Source of the DNA: Babesia bovis T2Bo
Lineage: Eukaryota > Apicomplexa > Aconoidasida > Piroplasmida > Babesiidae
DNA: 64,000 bases
NCBI RefSeq assembly: GCF_000165395.2
Contig: NC_010574.1
Location: 1,612,001-1,676,000, forward strand
Direction of reading: 5' to 3'
The translations under genes and the position numbers were made by a program. Of this stretch, positions 12,716-23,456 are shown piece after piece. The notes under the pieces were generated by a model. It saw only the letters and a program-made list of their open reading frames with translations. It did no database searches and was not told the origin of the DNA. Within the stretch, counting starts at the first letter, position 1, and each line of letters starts with the position of its first letter.

Positions 12716-12880
12716 TTACTGATCCAGCTTGGTATTATATGTCACACATTGCCAGGTTGAGGCCAGAGTAGTTGGAGTCCATAGTGCCTTTATATATGAA
12801 CAAAACACTGCATAAACAATTCCACATGTAAAGTACATTAATATGAGCAATAGAATCACGCGAGATCGTGCCGTACTCAT
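12716..12880 (-). CDS. Possible short secreted peptide (54 aa)
   Basis: ATG at 12880 opens MSTARSRVILLLILMYFTCG followed by IVYA, a textbook signal-peptide profile (basic n-region, hydrophobic core, A-x-A-like end). About 30 more residues with two further Cys follow, ending at TAA 12716-12718. No family is recognised and further exons may exist. A hydrophobic chance ORF in AT-rich DNA is the main alternative. Confidence 0.25.
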   Translation of the reverse strand: MSTARSRVILLLILMYFTCGIVYAVFCSYIKALWTPTTLASTWQCVTYNTKLDQ

Positions 12881-13550
12881 TGTTCGCCAGCACGGGAACA
12901 TGCAGCACACTGTGAGATCGGAGTAATGCAATAAAAAAACCAAAAATGCAATACACAAATTTATGAATTTTCCGAGCCTTTGGTATAAAATGTTTCTAGT
13001 AGTTGTTCAAAGGTATTATGTTACTATAGTATAGGGCACTGGCATAACCTAGACAGACGCTTGATTCGCTGAGGTACCAAAGATACTTCGAGACACTTAG
13101 TGTAGTTGATTTTTAGTTCGACATGTAATATTTCAGTGAACCTAGATAACAGTTATTACACTTTGTCACACTGCTACCACTGTATAAACTCTCACTCATA
13201 GGGGTTAGATGTAATAATTTTGTAAATTTGTTGAAAACAACTCATGTGTACTACTGGTGATTAATAATCAGCGTAGTCGAAAAGTTTATCATGCTAATGC
13301 GCGACACGGACATTGCGACCACCACGCGCGGACAGCCCTATTTGTAGGTTATCAAGTACCGGGTAAAAATATATAGACATTTACTTCTTTGTCATCAACC
13401 ACATTGATCTATTGTTACAAGTCAATTAATGCTTCCTAGTATTGCTATCTTCTCGTTATAGCAATATTTTTGCTGTATATACTCCGAAAAGAATCTTGAT
13501 ATGATTGTATATAAACTAGGGTATATATAGCATTATATAGGGTTTCATCA

Positions 13551-13811
13551 TCACATTTCTTCACTAAGTGTACACGTTATTAGTGGAAGGTTATGGATAC
13601 CGGCACTGTTAAAGATACATGCTTTGGTAATCCATTGAACATTTGCTACAAACACGTTATATAGGAATTTGAACGGTATATTGAGTTTGCAAGCTGCCTT
13701 AACTGCAGCTTCGCATATTTTAAGTTTTAATTGGGATACTGACATTATCCAGTGGGCATCATCTGGTTGTAACCAGCCATTTATACAAAGGACATATATA
13801 TGTCCATTGCA
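13551..13811 (-). CDS. Possible exon or gene remnant
   Basis: An open frame reading ...GHIYVLCINGWLQPDD then AHWIMSVSQLKLKICEAAVK to a TGA at 13551-13553. It extends upstream of its first ATG (13745) to a stop just above 13811, as an internal exon would. The GHI-x-V-x-x-x-GWL pattern faintly recalls the DUF726/TMCO4 hydrolase-like family, but the rest of such a protein is not visible nearby. It could be a decayed fragment or chance. Confidence 0.2.
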   Translation of the reverse strand, partial: CNGHIYVLCINGWLQPDDAHWIMSVSQLKLKICEAAVKAACKLNIPFKFLYNVFVANVQWITKACIFNSAGIHNLPLITCTLSEEM

Positions 13812-14129
13812 TCACCTGGATATGCATGATGATGTGTTGTAAGGTGTTGCACCGAATTTCAAATGCTATATAAACTAATTCAAGTCAATTCACATAGTGT
13901 GGGATCTAATATACACTATTGTTGGATTACTAAAACATTTGTGGTTTAGAGGCTTGATAATCTTTTACGCTGTGTCACGGAAACTTGATGTCCTCTAGAG
14001 CATATATAGGCTTATGTCCTACTTGGAGACTGGTTCAACCACATCCTCCATTGAATATTTCACAAGGGCGTATTACATCTAGTAACTCTAACACCAATGA
14101 CATAGGGATATTACAGGTTCCGCTATAAA

Positions 14130-16364
14130 ATGTCTACTCAAACAACAAAGAAGCTTCTCAAGTATGAGAGTACCTACCGTTCTTCTAGGTTCAACTCTGC
14201 AGCCAACACACAATCCAATGGCATGACTGAATATGCGGACTCCACAGATTCCACTCCTATAATTAACTACACTTCACATATCAGGGCCAATGCTAAATCA
14301 CACTTCCAGGATGATCAGAAGTCTACTGCGCAGCTAAATCTTACATTCAATAGGTTTTCACCGGTTATTAAAGGTGGATGGGTCACTTACCGGCGTAAGT
14401 ACCTCGAGGGTCCCGTTATTGGGAAGGGCAGCTTCGGTGTAGTCAAAGCACTATTTCCCGTGGTTGACCTTATAGCTTTACAACAGATGCTTCCCGTGAG
14501 GGACCAGGTACCTGCCAACAGGCTGGGTCAGGGTATCCGTAAGCTTTCTGACAGCCGTTATGAGTTCTTCGGCATCCCTTTACCACCTCCCACGCGTGCG
14601 GTGAAGATTATGCAAATGAAGAGTAACCAGCGTTCCAGTGACATTAAGGATGCTTTACACGTTTTGAGGGAGATTACTATCGGTGCTTGGCTGGATCACC
14701 CCAACCTTGTGAAAATCTCGGAGATTTACACAAACAAGTCGAATGACATTAGCGAGGTCTCCAATGAGGTATTCCATCAACCTGCGTTGATGAGTGAGAT
14801 ACCCACTGATTTCACTAAGGTCTATCTCGTGATGGAATACTGCAGTGGTGGTGACCTTACCACCAGGAGCATTCCTGATGACAACAAGGAGGAAACCGTG
14901 TCCAAGATGTTTGTTCACGTTTTCCGTGCTTTGAGTTATATCAACACCATGGGCATAGCACACCGTGATGTGAAGCCCGAGAATTTTTTATGGTCAACTC
15001 GCGCGGCCAATGCTGACGTGAAGCTGACTGACTTTGGACTGGCTAATTCACCGTTGCATACACTTACTACACGGGCCGGTACTGCTTATTACGTAGCTCC
15101 TGAAATTGTACAATACGCTCCCCAGCAGCATTATTCCGTAGCCTGTGACTCTTGGTCCGCTGGGATAATGCTACACTTATTTCTGCTAGGATTCTATCCA
15201 TTCCAGGGTGAAAATGATGTTAAAACATTACTAAAAGTGGCAAATGATGAGATTAAGTGGGATGATGTCCGGTATGACAAGATAAGTGCTGATGCCTACG
15301 ACCTGTTGCGTAAGCTATTGGTCAAGGATCCCAGGAGGCGCATTTCCACTACTGAGGCATTGAAGCACCCCTGGTTGCGCCGTGCTACTTTTGAGGTAAC
15401 TGCTATCCCAATGACCGTTGAGGAGGCAACTGGGATTGTAGAGGCCCTGACGGCTTTCTACAGGTGCCCCGTTTTAAAACAGCTGGCGCTATGCCTCATG
15501 GTACGCCAGATGCAGGATGCTGAAATCGCAAGGAGTCGTAAGAAATACATGTATCTATCATTATTCTGTGAGAGTGAGCACTTTTGGGTGAACATCAACA
15601 CTGTTGAGAAGTGGCTTATGTGCGCTCGTGAGCGCCCTTGTAATGACAAGGGCAAGCCTAGTTGCAAGGTGTCGTGTTACATGTATCCCGAGTGCATTCC
15701 TGAGCTGAACTGTGGCATTGTGGAGGGCAAAGATTCCCACAACTTGCCGAGGAGGCGTGTTAGTCTACGTCAATCGATGCTCTGGAAATCGGTTTCCAGG
15801 TTAAATGATGTTCTCAGCAATTTCAGCGACCACAAGCTATCTATTAGCTTCACTGAATTCGTGGCTGCGCAGATGATGGAAGAACTCGTGCACCGCAGTG
15901 ACTTGATTCTGGATACATTCGCAGGCCTCCGTAGCGAGATACCTGGCAGGCGCTCTATATTAATTGACGCTCGTGATTTAAAGCGGCTGCTCAACCCGAT
16001 ATATAGATGCTCCACTTTGGATCTGGAGGATGTCTTACGACAGACGGAACTGATCGCCTTGTGTACCTATCTTGGTAACTTGGCTACTGATGAGGAATCT
16101 AAGACACGTGTATTCCACTTGTTAAAACACACTATTGACCCTAAGGCGGGTACTAAACACATGAAGCTGACTATAGATGAATTCTTCGTTATGATGAAGT
16201 CTTCAAACACTGTCAAGACTGTGGAAGACACTTTGAAGGAGGGTCATCACCGACCCTGCGATGGCTACGAGGCCGTTAAGCGCAGGTTGATATTGAACAA
16301 ACTACAGGAGATTGACGAGCACTGCACTAACCGCAAGCGCAAGCGTCGCGTTTTGCGCGGCTGA
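14130..16364 (+). CDS. CDPK-like protein kinase with degenerate EF-hands
   Basis: Serine/threonine kinase of 744 residues, single exon. Kinase landmarks are intact: GKGSFG at 98-103, the ATP-anchoring Lys159 in TRAVKIM, HRDVKPEN with catalytic Asp280, DFG at 301-303, and APE at 323-325. A roughly 45-residue insert separates the glycine loop from Lys159. Sequence around RDVKPENFLW, AGTAYYVAPEI and the HPWLRR end of the domain is CDPK-type. The C-terminal 330 residues keep the helical spacing of a calmodulin-like domain (ISFTEFVAAQ; ILIDARDLKRLL), but no canonical D-x-D-x-D-G calcium loop is visible. Calcium control may be lost or divergent. The tail is strongly basic (RKRKRRVLRG) and could be a nuclear signal. 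Orphan CAMK-type is the alternative label. Confidence 0.8.
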   Translation: MSTQTTKKLLKYESTYRSSRFNSAANTQSNGMTEYADSTDSTPIINYTSHIRANAKSHFQDDQKSTAQLNLTFNRFSPVIKGGWVTYRRKYLEGPVIGKGSFGVVKALFPVVDLIALQQMLPVRDQVPANRLGQGIRKLSDSRYEFFGIPLPPPTRAVKIMQMKSNQRSSDIKDALHVLREITIGAWLDHPNLVKISEIYTNKSNDISEVSNEVFHQPALMSEIPTDFTKVYLVMEYCSGGDLTTRSIPDDNKEETVSKMFVHVFRALSYINTMGIAHRDVKPENFLWSTRAANADVKLTDFGLANSPLHTLTTRAGTAYYVAPEIVQYAPQQHYSVACDSWSAGIMLHLFLLGFYPFQGENDVKTLLKVANDEIKWDDVRYDKISADAYDLLRKLLVKDPRRRISTTEALKHPWLRRATFEVTAIPMTVEEATGIVEALTAFYRCPVLKQLALCLMVRQMQDAEIARSRKKYMYLSLFCESEHFWVNINTVEKWLMCARERPCNDKGKPSCKVSCYMYPECIPELNCGIVEGKDSHNLPRRRVSLRQSMLWKSVSRLNDVLSNFSDHKLSISFTEFVAAQMMEELVHRSDLILDTFAGLRSEIPGRRSILIDARDLKRLLNPIYRCSTLDLEDVLRQTELIALCTYLGNLATDEESKTRVFHLLKHTIDPKAGTKHMKLTIDEFFVMMKSSNTVKTVEDTLKEGHHRPCDGYEAVKRRLILNKLQEIDEHCTNRKRKRRVLRG

Positions 16365-16506
16365 CACGTTACGTGGAATCGCCGGCGTGGCACTAGTCAT
16401 AAACACACTTCATCAATGTAGACACCAAAGGCACTAGCAAGTGCAAGTAGCTAGTTCTAAATGGGATTTAGCACGTTTTATTCAATGTAGCTGTTATACA
16501 CACACC

Positions 16507-18051
16507 ATGAGGGTTATCCCGGACAAGGTGGCCGAGATCCTGGGTGACGAGCGCCTAGAACTCGTATACGCAGGTACTGAGGATGCAGTCAAGGATTCAT
16601 GTGCCACTTTGCGGAGGAATGCGCAGGGGTTGCTTGACAGCGTGGAATCACGAGATCCCGCTGTCTGGAAGATATATCGCAACATAACGTTCGTTGTTGA
16701 CCACTTTAAGCAGGGATCTGGTGCTAATAGGAAGGAATGGATAGAATCTATGAGCGCCCTGGACACCGATATCCCTCTTGACCCAGGCATAAGGGACTAC
16801 ATCAATGGCAAGGTACTCTCTGATCATGACAGGCTTGACCGATCGGTGAAAGGTTCTGTTGACGTCATGTTGATACCCTTACTGAGGTTAATATTGAGAA
16901 CTGGCCGATTTGCCAGTACTTCATGTTGCTCTGGCAGGGTGGTCCTATTTGAGTCCAATGCAGATCACGCCTCATCGTTGACTAAACGGTCGACTGACTT
17001 CGGCAGGGCTGGCAGGTTCCTCTATACCTCACATTGCCATGTAACTGGTGATGAGGTGACCAGGGCTCAGGAATCCGTAGACGCCATGGTGAATTCAAAG
17101 GGTGACTGCTACCACAGGGATGCTGTGGAACCAATTGAACCATTTGACCCTGGGTATCACATTAACCAGTGTGATGTGATACTGAAGTTTGAGTCGTTCC
17201 TAATCCATGTAGAATCTAACACCCTAGACGACGGCATGGAACTACTAAATCTTGCTAGGCAGTGCGGCTTGAAGCAATCGGGTATAATCTCGGGTTCCAG
17301 GAGGGTTATTGTATCCATTAGGGGCTCATATGGACTAGAGGCCCCAATTGCGGTACGTTCCTATGGCGTTCTTCGTGAACGTGACAGTACATTGGGATCC
17401 ATGGAACCTGGGCGTCTTGAGAACCAAGTGGATACTACTTGGTTGGTTACTGATGAGTACTTCAGATACCTCATTGCTACCTGCAATCGTAAATTCAATT
17501 CAAATATCCGTCAAATGTTACGATTCTATTGGAATTGTGTACAACATTTCGGTATAGATATTCGCACTCCGTTTAGTATTCCGTATGTTAGTGCAACCTT
17601 GGGTTCATCTACTAGCGATGAATGTTCACGATTGTTACGCTCCAAAGAGTTTAACAATCGTGAACGTGGTGCCAACAGAAGTACCTCGGTAAGCACGCTG
17701 GATACTGACCGCGGAACTGGGATGTTCGTTGCAGTTAACAAGGCTATGTCTATTAAGCAGGTAAAAACGCATCTGGAGCAGATGAAGATATACGACAAGA
17801 GTAGGAAGATAGTATTCGTGCCGCCTATACAAGAGGTGGGACACAACCGTGCTGATTGTGGCAGTGACATGACAGATAGGAATCCAGGACTGTTAATCCC
17901 TGGAGATATACTAAACCAAAATGCAGTCGCTTTGTTACCGATTAAAAATATTAACGATGCGATCCTCAACGAAGCATTGGTAGATTTTATTTATTCAGAC
18001 GATTTGGTAATCACAAATGGTTCATTCATACACCGCTTAGAAACAGATTAA
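16507..18051 (+). CDS. TYW3: tRNA wybutosine-synthesising protein 3 (TYW3) homologue with C-terminal extension
   Basis: Methyltransferase that acts after TYW2 in making wybutosine at position 37 of tRNA-Phe. The frame is open from 16441, but the first ATG is at 16507, giving 514 residues. TYW3 signatures: a TSCCSGRVVLF motif around residue 137, FESFLIHVESNTLDDGMELL, QSGIISGSRRVIVSIRGSYG followed by LEAPI, and TDEYFRYLIATCN...FYWNC. The last 130 or so residues are outside the usual TYW3 domain. They include KTHLEQMKIYDKSRKIVFVP, which resembles the N-terminal helix of TYW2/Trm5 enzymes. No methyltransferase SAM motif of TYW2 follows. TYW2-TYW3 fusions are known in plants, so this may be a partial relic. 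Confidence 0.85.
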   Translation: MRVIPDKVAEILGDERLELVYAGTEDAVKDSCATLRRNAQGLLDSVESRDPAVWKIYRNITFVVDHFKQGSGANRKEWIESMSALDTDIPLDPGIRDYINGKVLSDHDRLDRSVKGSVDVMLIPLLRLILRTGRFASTSCCSGRVVLFESNADHASSLTKRSTDFGRAGRFLYTSHCHVTGDEVTRAQESVDAMVNSKGDCYHRDAVEPIEPFDPGYHINQCDVILKFESFLIHVESNTLDDGMELLNLARQCGLKQSGIISGSRRVIVSIRGSYGLEAPIAVRSYGVLRERDSTLGSMEPGRLENQVDTTWLVTDEYFRYLIATCNRKFNSNIRQMLRFYWNCVQHFGIDIRTPFSIPYVSATLGSSTSDECSRLLRSKEFNNRERGANRSTSVSTLDTDRGTGMFVAVNKAMSIKQVKTHLEQMKIYDKSRKIVFVPPIQEVGHNRADCGSDMTDRNPGLLIPGDILNQNAVALLPIKNINDAILNEALVDFIYSDDLVITNGSFIHRLETD

Positions 18052-18225
18052 TTCAGTAATGTATGGCCCATGTCTGTATGTAGTAGTGAATTCCATTAAA
18101 GTAGATATTATACCCCCGAATAACTTATTTATCGGGGAAGCCGAATTTTAATGGTGGTGGCCAGTGGAGATTCCATCACTTACACGCACAATGTAATGAA
18201 CCCTAAATATTGATAAAACATCAAA

Positions 18226-18785
18226 ATGGGTTCGAAGCACCATCCTGATTTGATTATGTGCCGCAAGCAGCCTGGTATCGGTAGGTATATAGCTAACACA
18301 TTGCATATGTGTATGTAGTTGTGGTAATACTATCAAACATTGCCGGCTTCGTTTAAGATTCTATGTGTATTATTAATCATTTTATATAGCTATTGGAAGG
18401 CTGTGTGACAAGTGTGACGGGAAATGTCCGATATGTGACTCCTACGTGAGACCGTATACTCTCGTGAGGATATGTGATGAGTGTAACTACGGTACAAACC
18501 AGGTATGCTTCTTGGGATATTAATACGTGTGTTCTGTCTTAATAACTGATATTCCTGTGTTTAATGTAGTTTAGGGGCGATGTGTTATATGCTCGGGACC
18601 TGGTATATCCGACGCTTACTACTGTAAGGAGTGCTGCCAATGTGAAAAGGATGTAAGTCCATAGAGTATATATATTCATTTAAATGAAACTACAGAGGGA
18701 TGGGTGTCCAAAGATTATAAACCTGGGTAGTGCCAAAACAGATCTCTTTTACGAACGGAAGAAGTATGGATATAAGCCCACGTGA
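18226..18785 (+). CDS. PHF5A: PHF5A / Rds3 (SF3b 14b subunit), four exons
   Basis: Small zinc-binding subunit of the U2 snRNP SF3b complex, needed for branch-point recognition. Exons 18226-18280, 18390-18502, 18575-18652 and 18696-18785 splice without a frame break. The product begins [17 protein letters not shown] and continues [47 protein letters not shown], then [20 protein letters not shown] and [10 protein letters not shown]. It has about 110 residues, the family's constant length, with the CxxC knots in register with human PHF5A. Introns are 109, 72 and 43 nt, longer than the window norm. Each exon is too short to stand out as an ORF, so the gene is easily missed. Confidence 0.96.
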
Positions 18786-19259
18786 TATATTCAAGGGTAT
18801 ATATATCTCTAGTAGGTATTTTCTTCTGGATTCCATTGCGGCAACGGCGGCTCGTGCCTCGTATAGCTGTATTACACACTGACAGCTAAGGAATCGTATA
18901 CGCGGCGTACTATCGTATAATATCTATAAATAACTTAGTAGTGATATTGGTGTACTATGTGTGGCATATAGCAGAAAATATTGATTACTATGTTCATATT
19001 AGCCCATGATCTAGGTAACTCTAATGGCCCAACGTAGGTTTCCAGGTGATTGTTAGAAGTACTATTTACGTGTCAAAATAATATTTTTTATGTATCCAGT
19101 GTAAATACTTATTGGACACTAGTTATAGCTTAGTTGTACTTTGGTTTAATAGAGGTATGTTTATACATACTTCCTAGTGCCATAACCTTGAAAGTGATAT
19201 TTTAACATATTACGTTGGGATATATTGTGTGTTCAATATGTTACAGATTGTGGGCTACT
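18786..19259. other. Intergenic, PHF5A to eIF5B
   Basis: 474 bp, AT-rich, with several TATATA tracts. It should contain the PHF5A 3' end and the eIF5B promoter. No coding or RNA feature seen. Confidence 0.5.
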
Positions 19260-22200
19260 ATGGCTCCAAAGAAGAAGCAGGTCATCGAGGAAGATGACGA
19301 CGAACTTGCTTTGTTGGACGAATTCAACGCGGTATGTTGTTTATAGTTTTTTAGCACTATTGATTCTTAAGTCCCAATGGGCACGGTTAACTAACTTTGA
19401 TACAGGATCGCGGCGTTGTAATTGAAGCTCCAGTGGAGGACAGCAAGACAAAGAAAAAGGTACCCATATCTCGTGGTAAAACACAGTATCATATAGAAAA
19501 GCAAATCTGCGAAGAAGACACAGGAAGATGATGCTGAATTGGACGAGTTATTGGACGAGCTCAATGCCCTGGACACAAAGGTTAGTTTTAGTACCTATGG
19601 ACTATAAATACCCAGGGCAAGCAAGATACCGCTGAAGAGCCGCAGGCTCCTGAGGATGATGCGGCCGAATCTGAGGAGCAGGCTGCCAAGGCTCTGAAGA
19701 ACAAGTTGAAGAAGGAGAAGAAGAAGCAGGCCAAGCTTGCGAAGAAGGATGGCGAGGACCAGGATGAGCCTTCACAGGGCACCACTTCAAAGAAGCCCAT
19801 GTCGTTGGCCGCTAGGCTTGCTGCCGAGAGGCAAAGGCAACTACAGGAGGTACGTATTTATCTTTCATTCCATAGTGTCTAGATGGAGGAGAAGCTGCGT
19901 AAGGAGGAGGAGGAACGTAGACGCATTGAGGAAGAGGAGCGCAAAAGGGTAGAGGAGGAGGAGCGTAAGCGGCAGGAGCAATTGGAGGCTCGCCGTCAAC
20001 AGCGTAAGGAAAGGCGTGAGCGTATGAAGAAGGAAGGCAAGCCAATGACAATGAAGGAGAAGATGGCTGCTGAGATAAGGCGCAAGTTCCTTGAACAGGT
20101 GGAGAAGGACGGCTTGATAGACGTTGATCGTGATAACGAGCCCAAGAAGCTGGACCTCAGCTCATTCCGTAAGAAGAAGGTGGTCAAGCAAACTGGCACC
20201 GAGGGGCAGGGTGCCGCTGACGCCGCGGGCCCCGGTATGGGCACCGAAGGTACTGTACAATTTCTAGTGCATATATATCCACAGAATCACACTCGTCTAC
20301 GGAATCCGAGGACGTGATAGAGAACTGGGAGGAGTTGGACCAGGAGAGTGCGAAGGAGCCTGTGGTTCAATCGGAACCCGTGGAGACTAAGGCGGCCCCC
20401 AAACGTGTTAAGCATAAGGCAGAACCTCAGTCCCAGGACTCTGACGAGCCTGTTAGCGAGTACAGGTCGCCTATATGCTGTGTTTTGGGTCATGTCGACA
20501 CTGGTAAAACCAAGCTTTTGGACAAGATTCGTCACAGCAACGTTCAGAATGCTGAGGCTGGTGGTATTACCCAGCAAATTGGTGCTACCTTTTTCCCTAA
20601 GAAAATGCTGGACAAGCACTGTGAGCTTATTAACCCCGAGTTCAAGCTGAAGAGTCCCGGTTTACTGATCATTGACACTCCTGGTCACGAGTCGTTTAAC
20701 AACTTACGTGCTCGTGGTTCTTCTTTGTGTGATATCGCTATTTTGGTTGTGGACATTATGCATGGTTTGGAGCCCCAAACCATTGAGTCCATAGGTTTGT
20801 TGCGTGGTAGGAAGTGTTATTTCGTCATTGCGCTTAATAAGATCGACCGTCTTTACAAGTGGAAGACAACTCCCTGGGCTACATTCCACAAGACCTTTGA
20901 GAACCAACTGGAGGACACGCGTGGCGAGTTTTTCGAGCGCGCTCGGAACATAATGACGGAACTTTCCGAGCAGGGTCTTAACAGTGAACTATACTGGGAG
21001 AACGACGACATCCGTCGTAACATTTCAATTTGTCCCACCAGTGCCATCACTGGTGAGGGCATATCAGATCTCATATGCCTCATACTCCAGTTAACCCAGA
21101 AGATCATGGTCAAAAACATTACCCACAAGGAGGAATTCAGGTGTTCCGTTCTTGAGGTGAAGGCCATAGAGGGTTTGGGCACTACAGTGGATGTCATTTT
21201 ACTGAGTGGTACTATTAACGAGGGTGACAAAATAGTTTTATGTGGTCTTTCTGGTCCCATAGTGACCACTATTCGTACATTGCTTACACCTCAGCCTTTG
21301 GCTGAGTTAAGGGTCAAGGGTGAGTACGTCAAGCACACTAGCATCAAGGCTGCCATGGGTGTTAAGCTCGTTGCTCAGGGTTTGGAGGAGACTGTTGCGG
21401 GTACGGAGCTGCTCTTGGTCGAGGACGACGACGACATTGAGCAGTTGTGTGAAGATGTCATGCAGGACATGTCGTCGATATTTGGTAACGTAAATCGCAC
21501 TGGTGTTGGTGTATATGTCATGGCTTCAACCCTGGGGTCCTTGGAGGCTTTACTCCAATTTCTGACTGATAAGAAGATACCAGTATTTTCAGTGAATATA
21601 GGCACTGTCCAGAAGAAGGACGTGAAGAAGGCATCCATTATGCGTGAGAAGGGCTATCCCGAATACTCCGTTATCTTAGCGTTTGATGTGAAATGTGCCA
21701 CTGAGGCCGAGAAGGAGGCTCAGGTACTCGGTGTTAAGATTATGTCTGCTGATATTATCTACCACCTCCTGGATTCCTTTGTTAAGTACCTTGAGGAAAC
21801 CCAGGAGCAAAAGAAGCAGTCGCGCATATCGGAGGTTGTATTTCCCTGTGAGTTAACCATTCTACCTCACTGTGTGTTTAACAAGAAGGACCCCTTTGTC
21901 TTTGGGGTCCATGTGGACAATGGCATCCTGAAGCCGAACACGCCACTCGTCGCTATGGCCAAGGGTAACCAGTTAATGTTAGGTCGTGTTGCCAGCATGG
22001 AGCACAACAAGAAACCCGTGGACAAGGCCGTTAAGGGCCAGGAAATATGCATTAAGGTAGTCGGCGAGCCGAATATAGCCTATGGTCGTCACTTTGACTG
22101 CAACGACCGTGTCTATTCACGTATAACTCGTGACTCTATAGATGTACTTAAGGAATACTTCAGGGACGAGATGACGAATGTAGGTTTAGTTAATTTATAT

Positions 22201-22266
22201 ACGATGTTTTTGTAGGACGCATGGAAGGTTGTAATTCACCTTAAGAAGGTCTTTGGCATCATTTGA
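19260..22266 (+). CDS. EIF5B: Translation initiation factor eIF5B (IF2 family GTPase)
   Basis: GTPase that joins ribosomal subunits at the end of initiation. ATG at 19260 opens MAPKKKQVIEEDDDELALLD; short exons follow (19260-19331, 19406-19459 and on) with about 30-75 nt introns. The N-terminal region is Lys/Glu-rich; about 19882-20100 encodes a long charged coiled coil. The G domain has GHVDTGKT (G1), GGITQQIGAT (G2), DTPGHESF (G3) and NKID (G4), then domains II-IV. The last 35-nt intron (22181-22215) joins DEMTN to DAWKVVIHLKKVFGII, matching the eIF5B C-terminal helix that contacts eIF1A. The N-terminus is shorter than in animals. Its stop lies 5 bp from the stop of the convergent RING gene. 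Confidence 0.96.
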
Positions 22267-22271
22267 GGCCA

Positions 22272-23456
22272 TTAGTCCAGGATGACGTACTTCTCTTGTT
22301 TCAGTAAATCTCCTATATCTATCCGGCAAATAGGGCATATGCGGCTTCGTTTGAACCACTTTCTGAGACACTCGCGGTGGAAGAAGTGGCGTATGTCGCA
22401 CGGCATGACGTATATCTTCTCCCTGCCGCCAATTTCCTATGGGACAATGACTACTCATGTAACTAACATTACCATGATACAAATGGCGCACAGATGATCT
22501 GCTGGTGTAGACTCATTTGAGGCGGGTTGTGGACTGTCTGACCTGGCACTATCGGGTGCCGCAGTTTCCTGGGCAGCTTCACCCTCAATGGTGACTACAG
22601 TCTTCTCTGACGCCGTATCATCTTCTGCGCTCAATGTTTTTGTATTACCCTTTTCTATACGCTTCAGTACGTAATCCATACGTTCTACATCTAGCATTTG
22701 TATGGCCTTCTTTTGCAATCCTGGTGAAAATGACCCCTGGTGCCTCCATCGTACCAGGTAGAATATGACTGGGTAGAACAGTATATACATCAGCGTGCAA
22801 GTGAGCATTGGGCTCACGTAGCACGCGATCGTTACCCACGTGAGGAAGAAGCACATCTTGCATGAGAATGTCCCCAAATTCTCCCGTGGGTTGAGTACTG
22901 TGAAGTATATGGAGAAAATCACCCATACCCAGCCCGTTAGTTCATATACCTTGGTACAGTGGGTAAACACGCGTGGCAGCGGTACTCGCTGGTAGTGGTA
23001 GTTTATTGACCACACGTTTAGCGATATCCCGATTAGCACTCTGATTAGCCAGAAGAACAGCAGTGCTTGTGTAGGGTTTCTCTGCCACTCGTATAGGCGC
23101 AGTTCGTAGGCAAATATGGTCCATATGAGCAGTCCTGCGAAGAGGATGGCTGCTATTAGATGCCCACATATTAGTATCCGTATTAAAAAATTGCGATTGG
23201 CTATGATTCGTTGTGTTTCACGATCACCTACGTTTCCGTTTGGTTCGCCTACAAAGTTGCGCAGCGTGGTACCGTTGAAATAGTGCATTAAATTGAATCC
23301 TGACGGGGTGTGGCTATGAGTTGTTTCATTTGTTGTGGTCGTCGTTTCATTTAATTCCGGTGTTGTATCTGCTTGTTCTGCGGGTGCAGGTACTACGTGA
23401 TCTGTAGAGTCGACATGACTATTCACGTCACTGCAATCCCGGCAAGCAGTACTCAT
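22272..23456 (-). CDS. Multi-span membrane RING-H2 protein, probable E3 ubiquitin ligase
   Basis: Start ATG at 23456 (MSTACRDCSD). A Thr/Asn/Glu-rich N-terminus is followed by four or five hydrophobic segments (for example IRILICGHLIAAILFAGLLI; LLFFWLIRVLIGISLNVW; CFFLTWVTIACYVSPMLTC), then an acidic linker. A RING-H2 finger is assembled across a 36-nt intron: CAIC then MPCDIRHFFHRECLRKWFKR and CPICR. The spacing C-x2-C...C-x3-H-x2-H-x2-C...C-x2-C is right for a RING-H2. The protein ends shortly after (QEKYVILD). Such proteins usually work in ER or endosomal quality control; no substrate can be inferred. An upstream non-ATG extension of 12 codons is ignored. Confidence 0.85.

Larger units (their letters stand above)
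12139..14129. other. 2-kb intergenic region, AT-rich, few coding signals
   Basis: Lies between the divergently oriented XPO1 (minus) and the CDPK-like gene (plus), so it should hold both promoters. It is AT-rich with many short TATATA tracts. A distinctly GC-richer patch lies at about 13296-13337. I found no tRNA, snRNA core motif or transposon feature. Two weak coding candidates inside it are listed separately. Confidence 0.5.

Noticed and set aside
18226..18240. Sequence gggttcgaagc as a tRNA B-box
   Set aside because: It is the start of the PHF5A coding sequence; no A-box or cloverleaf can be drawn.
19882..20244. Glu/Lys/Arg-rich open frame as a separate coiled-coil gene
   Set aside because: It reads in phase through short introns on both sides and is the charged N-terminal region of eIF5B.
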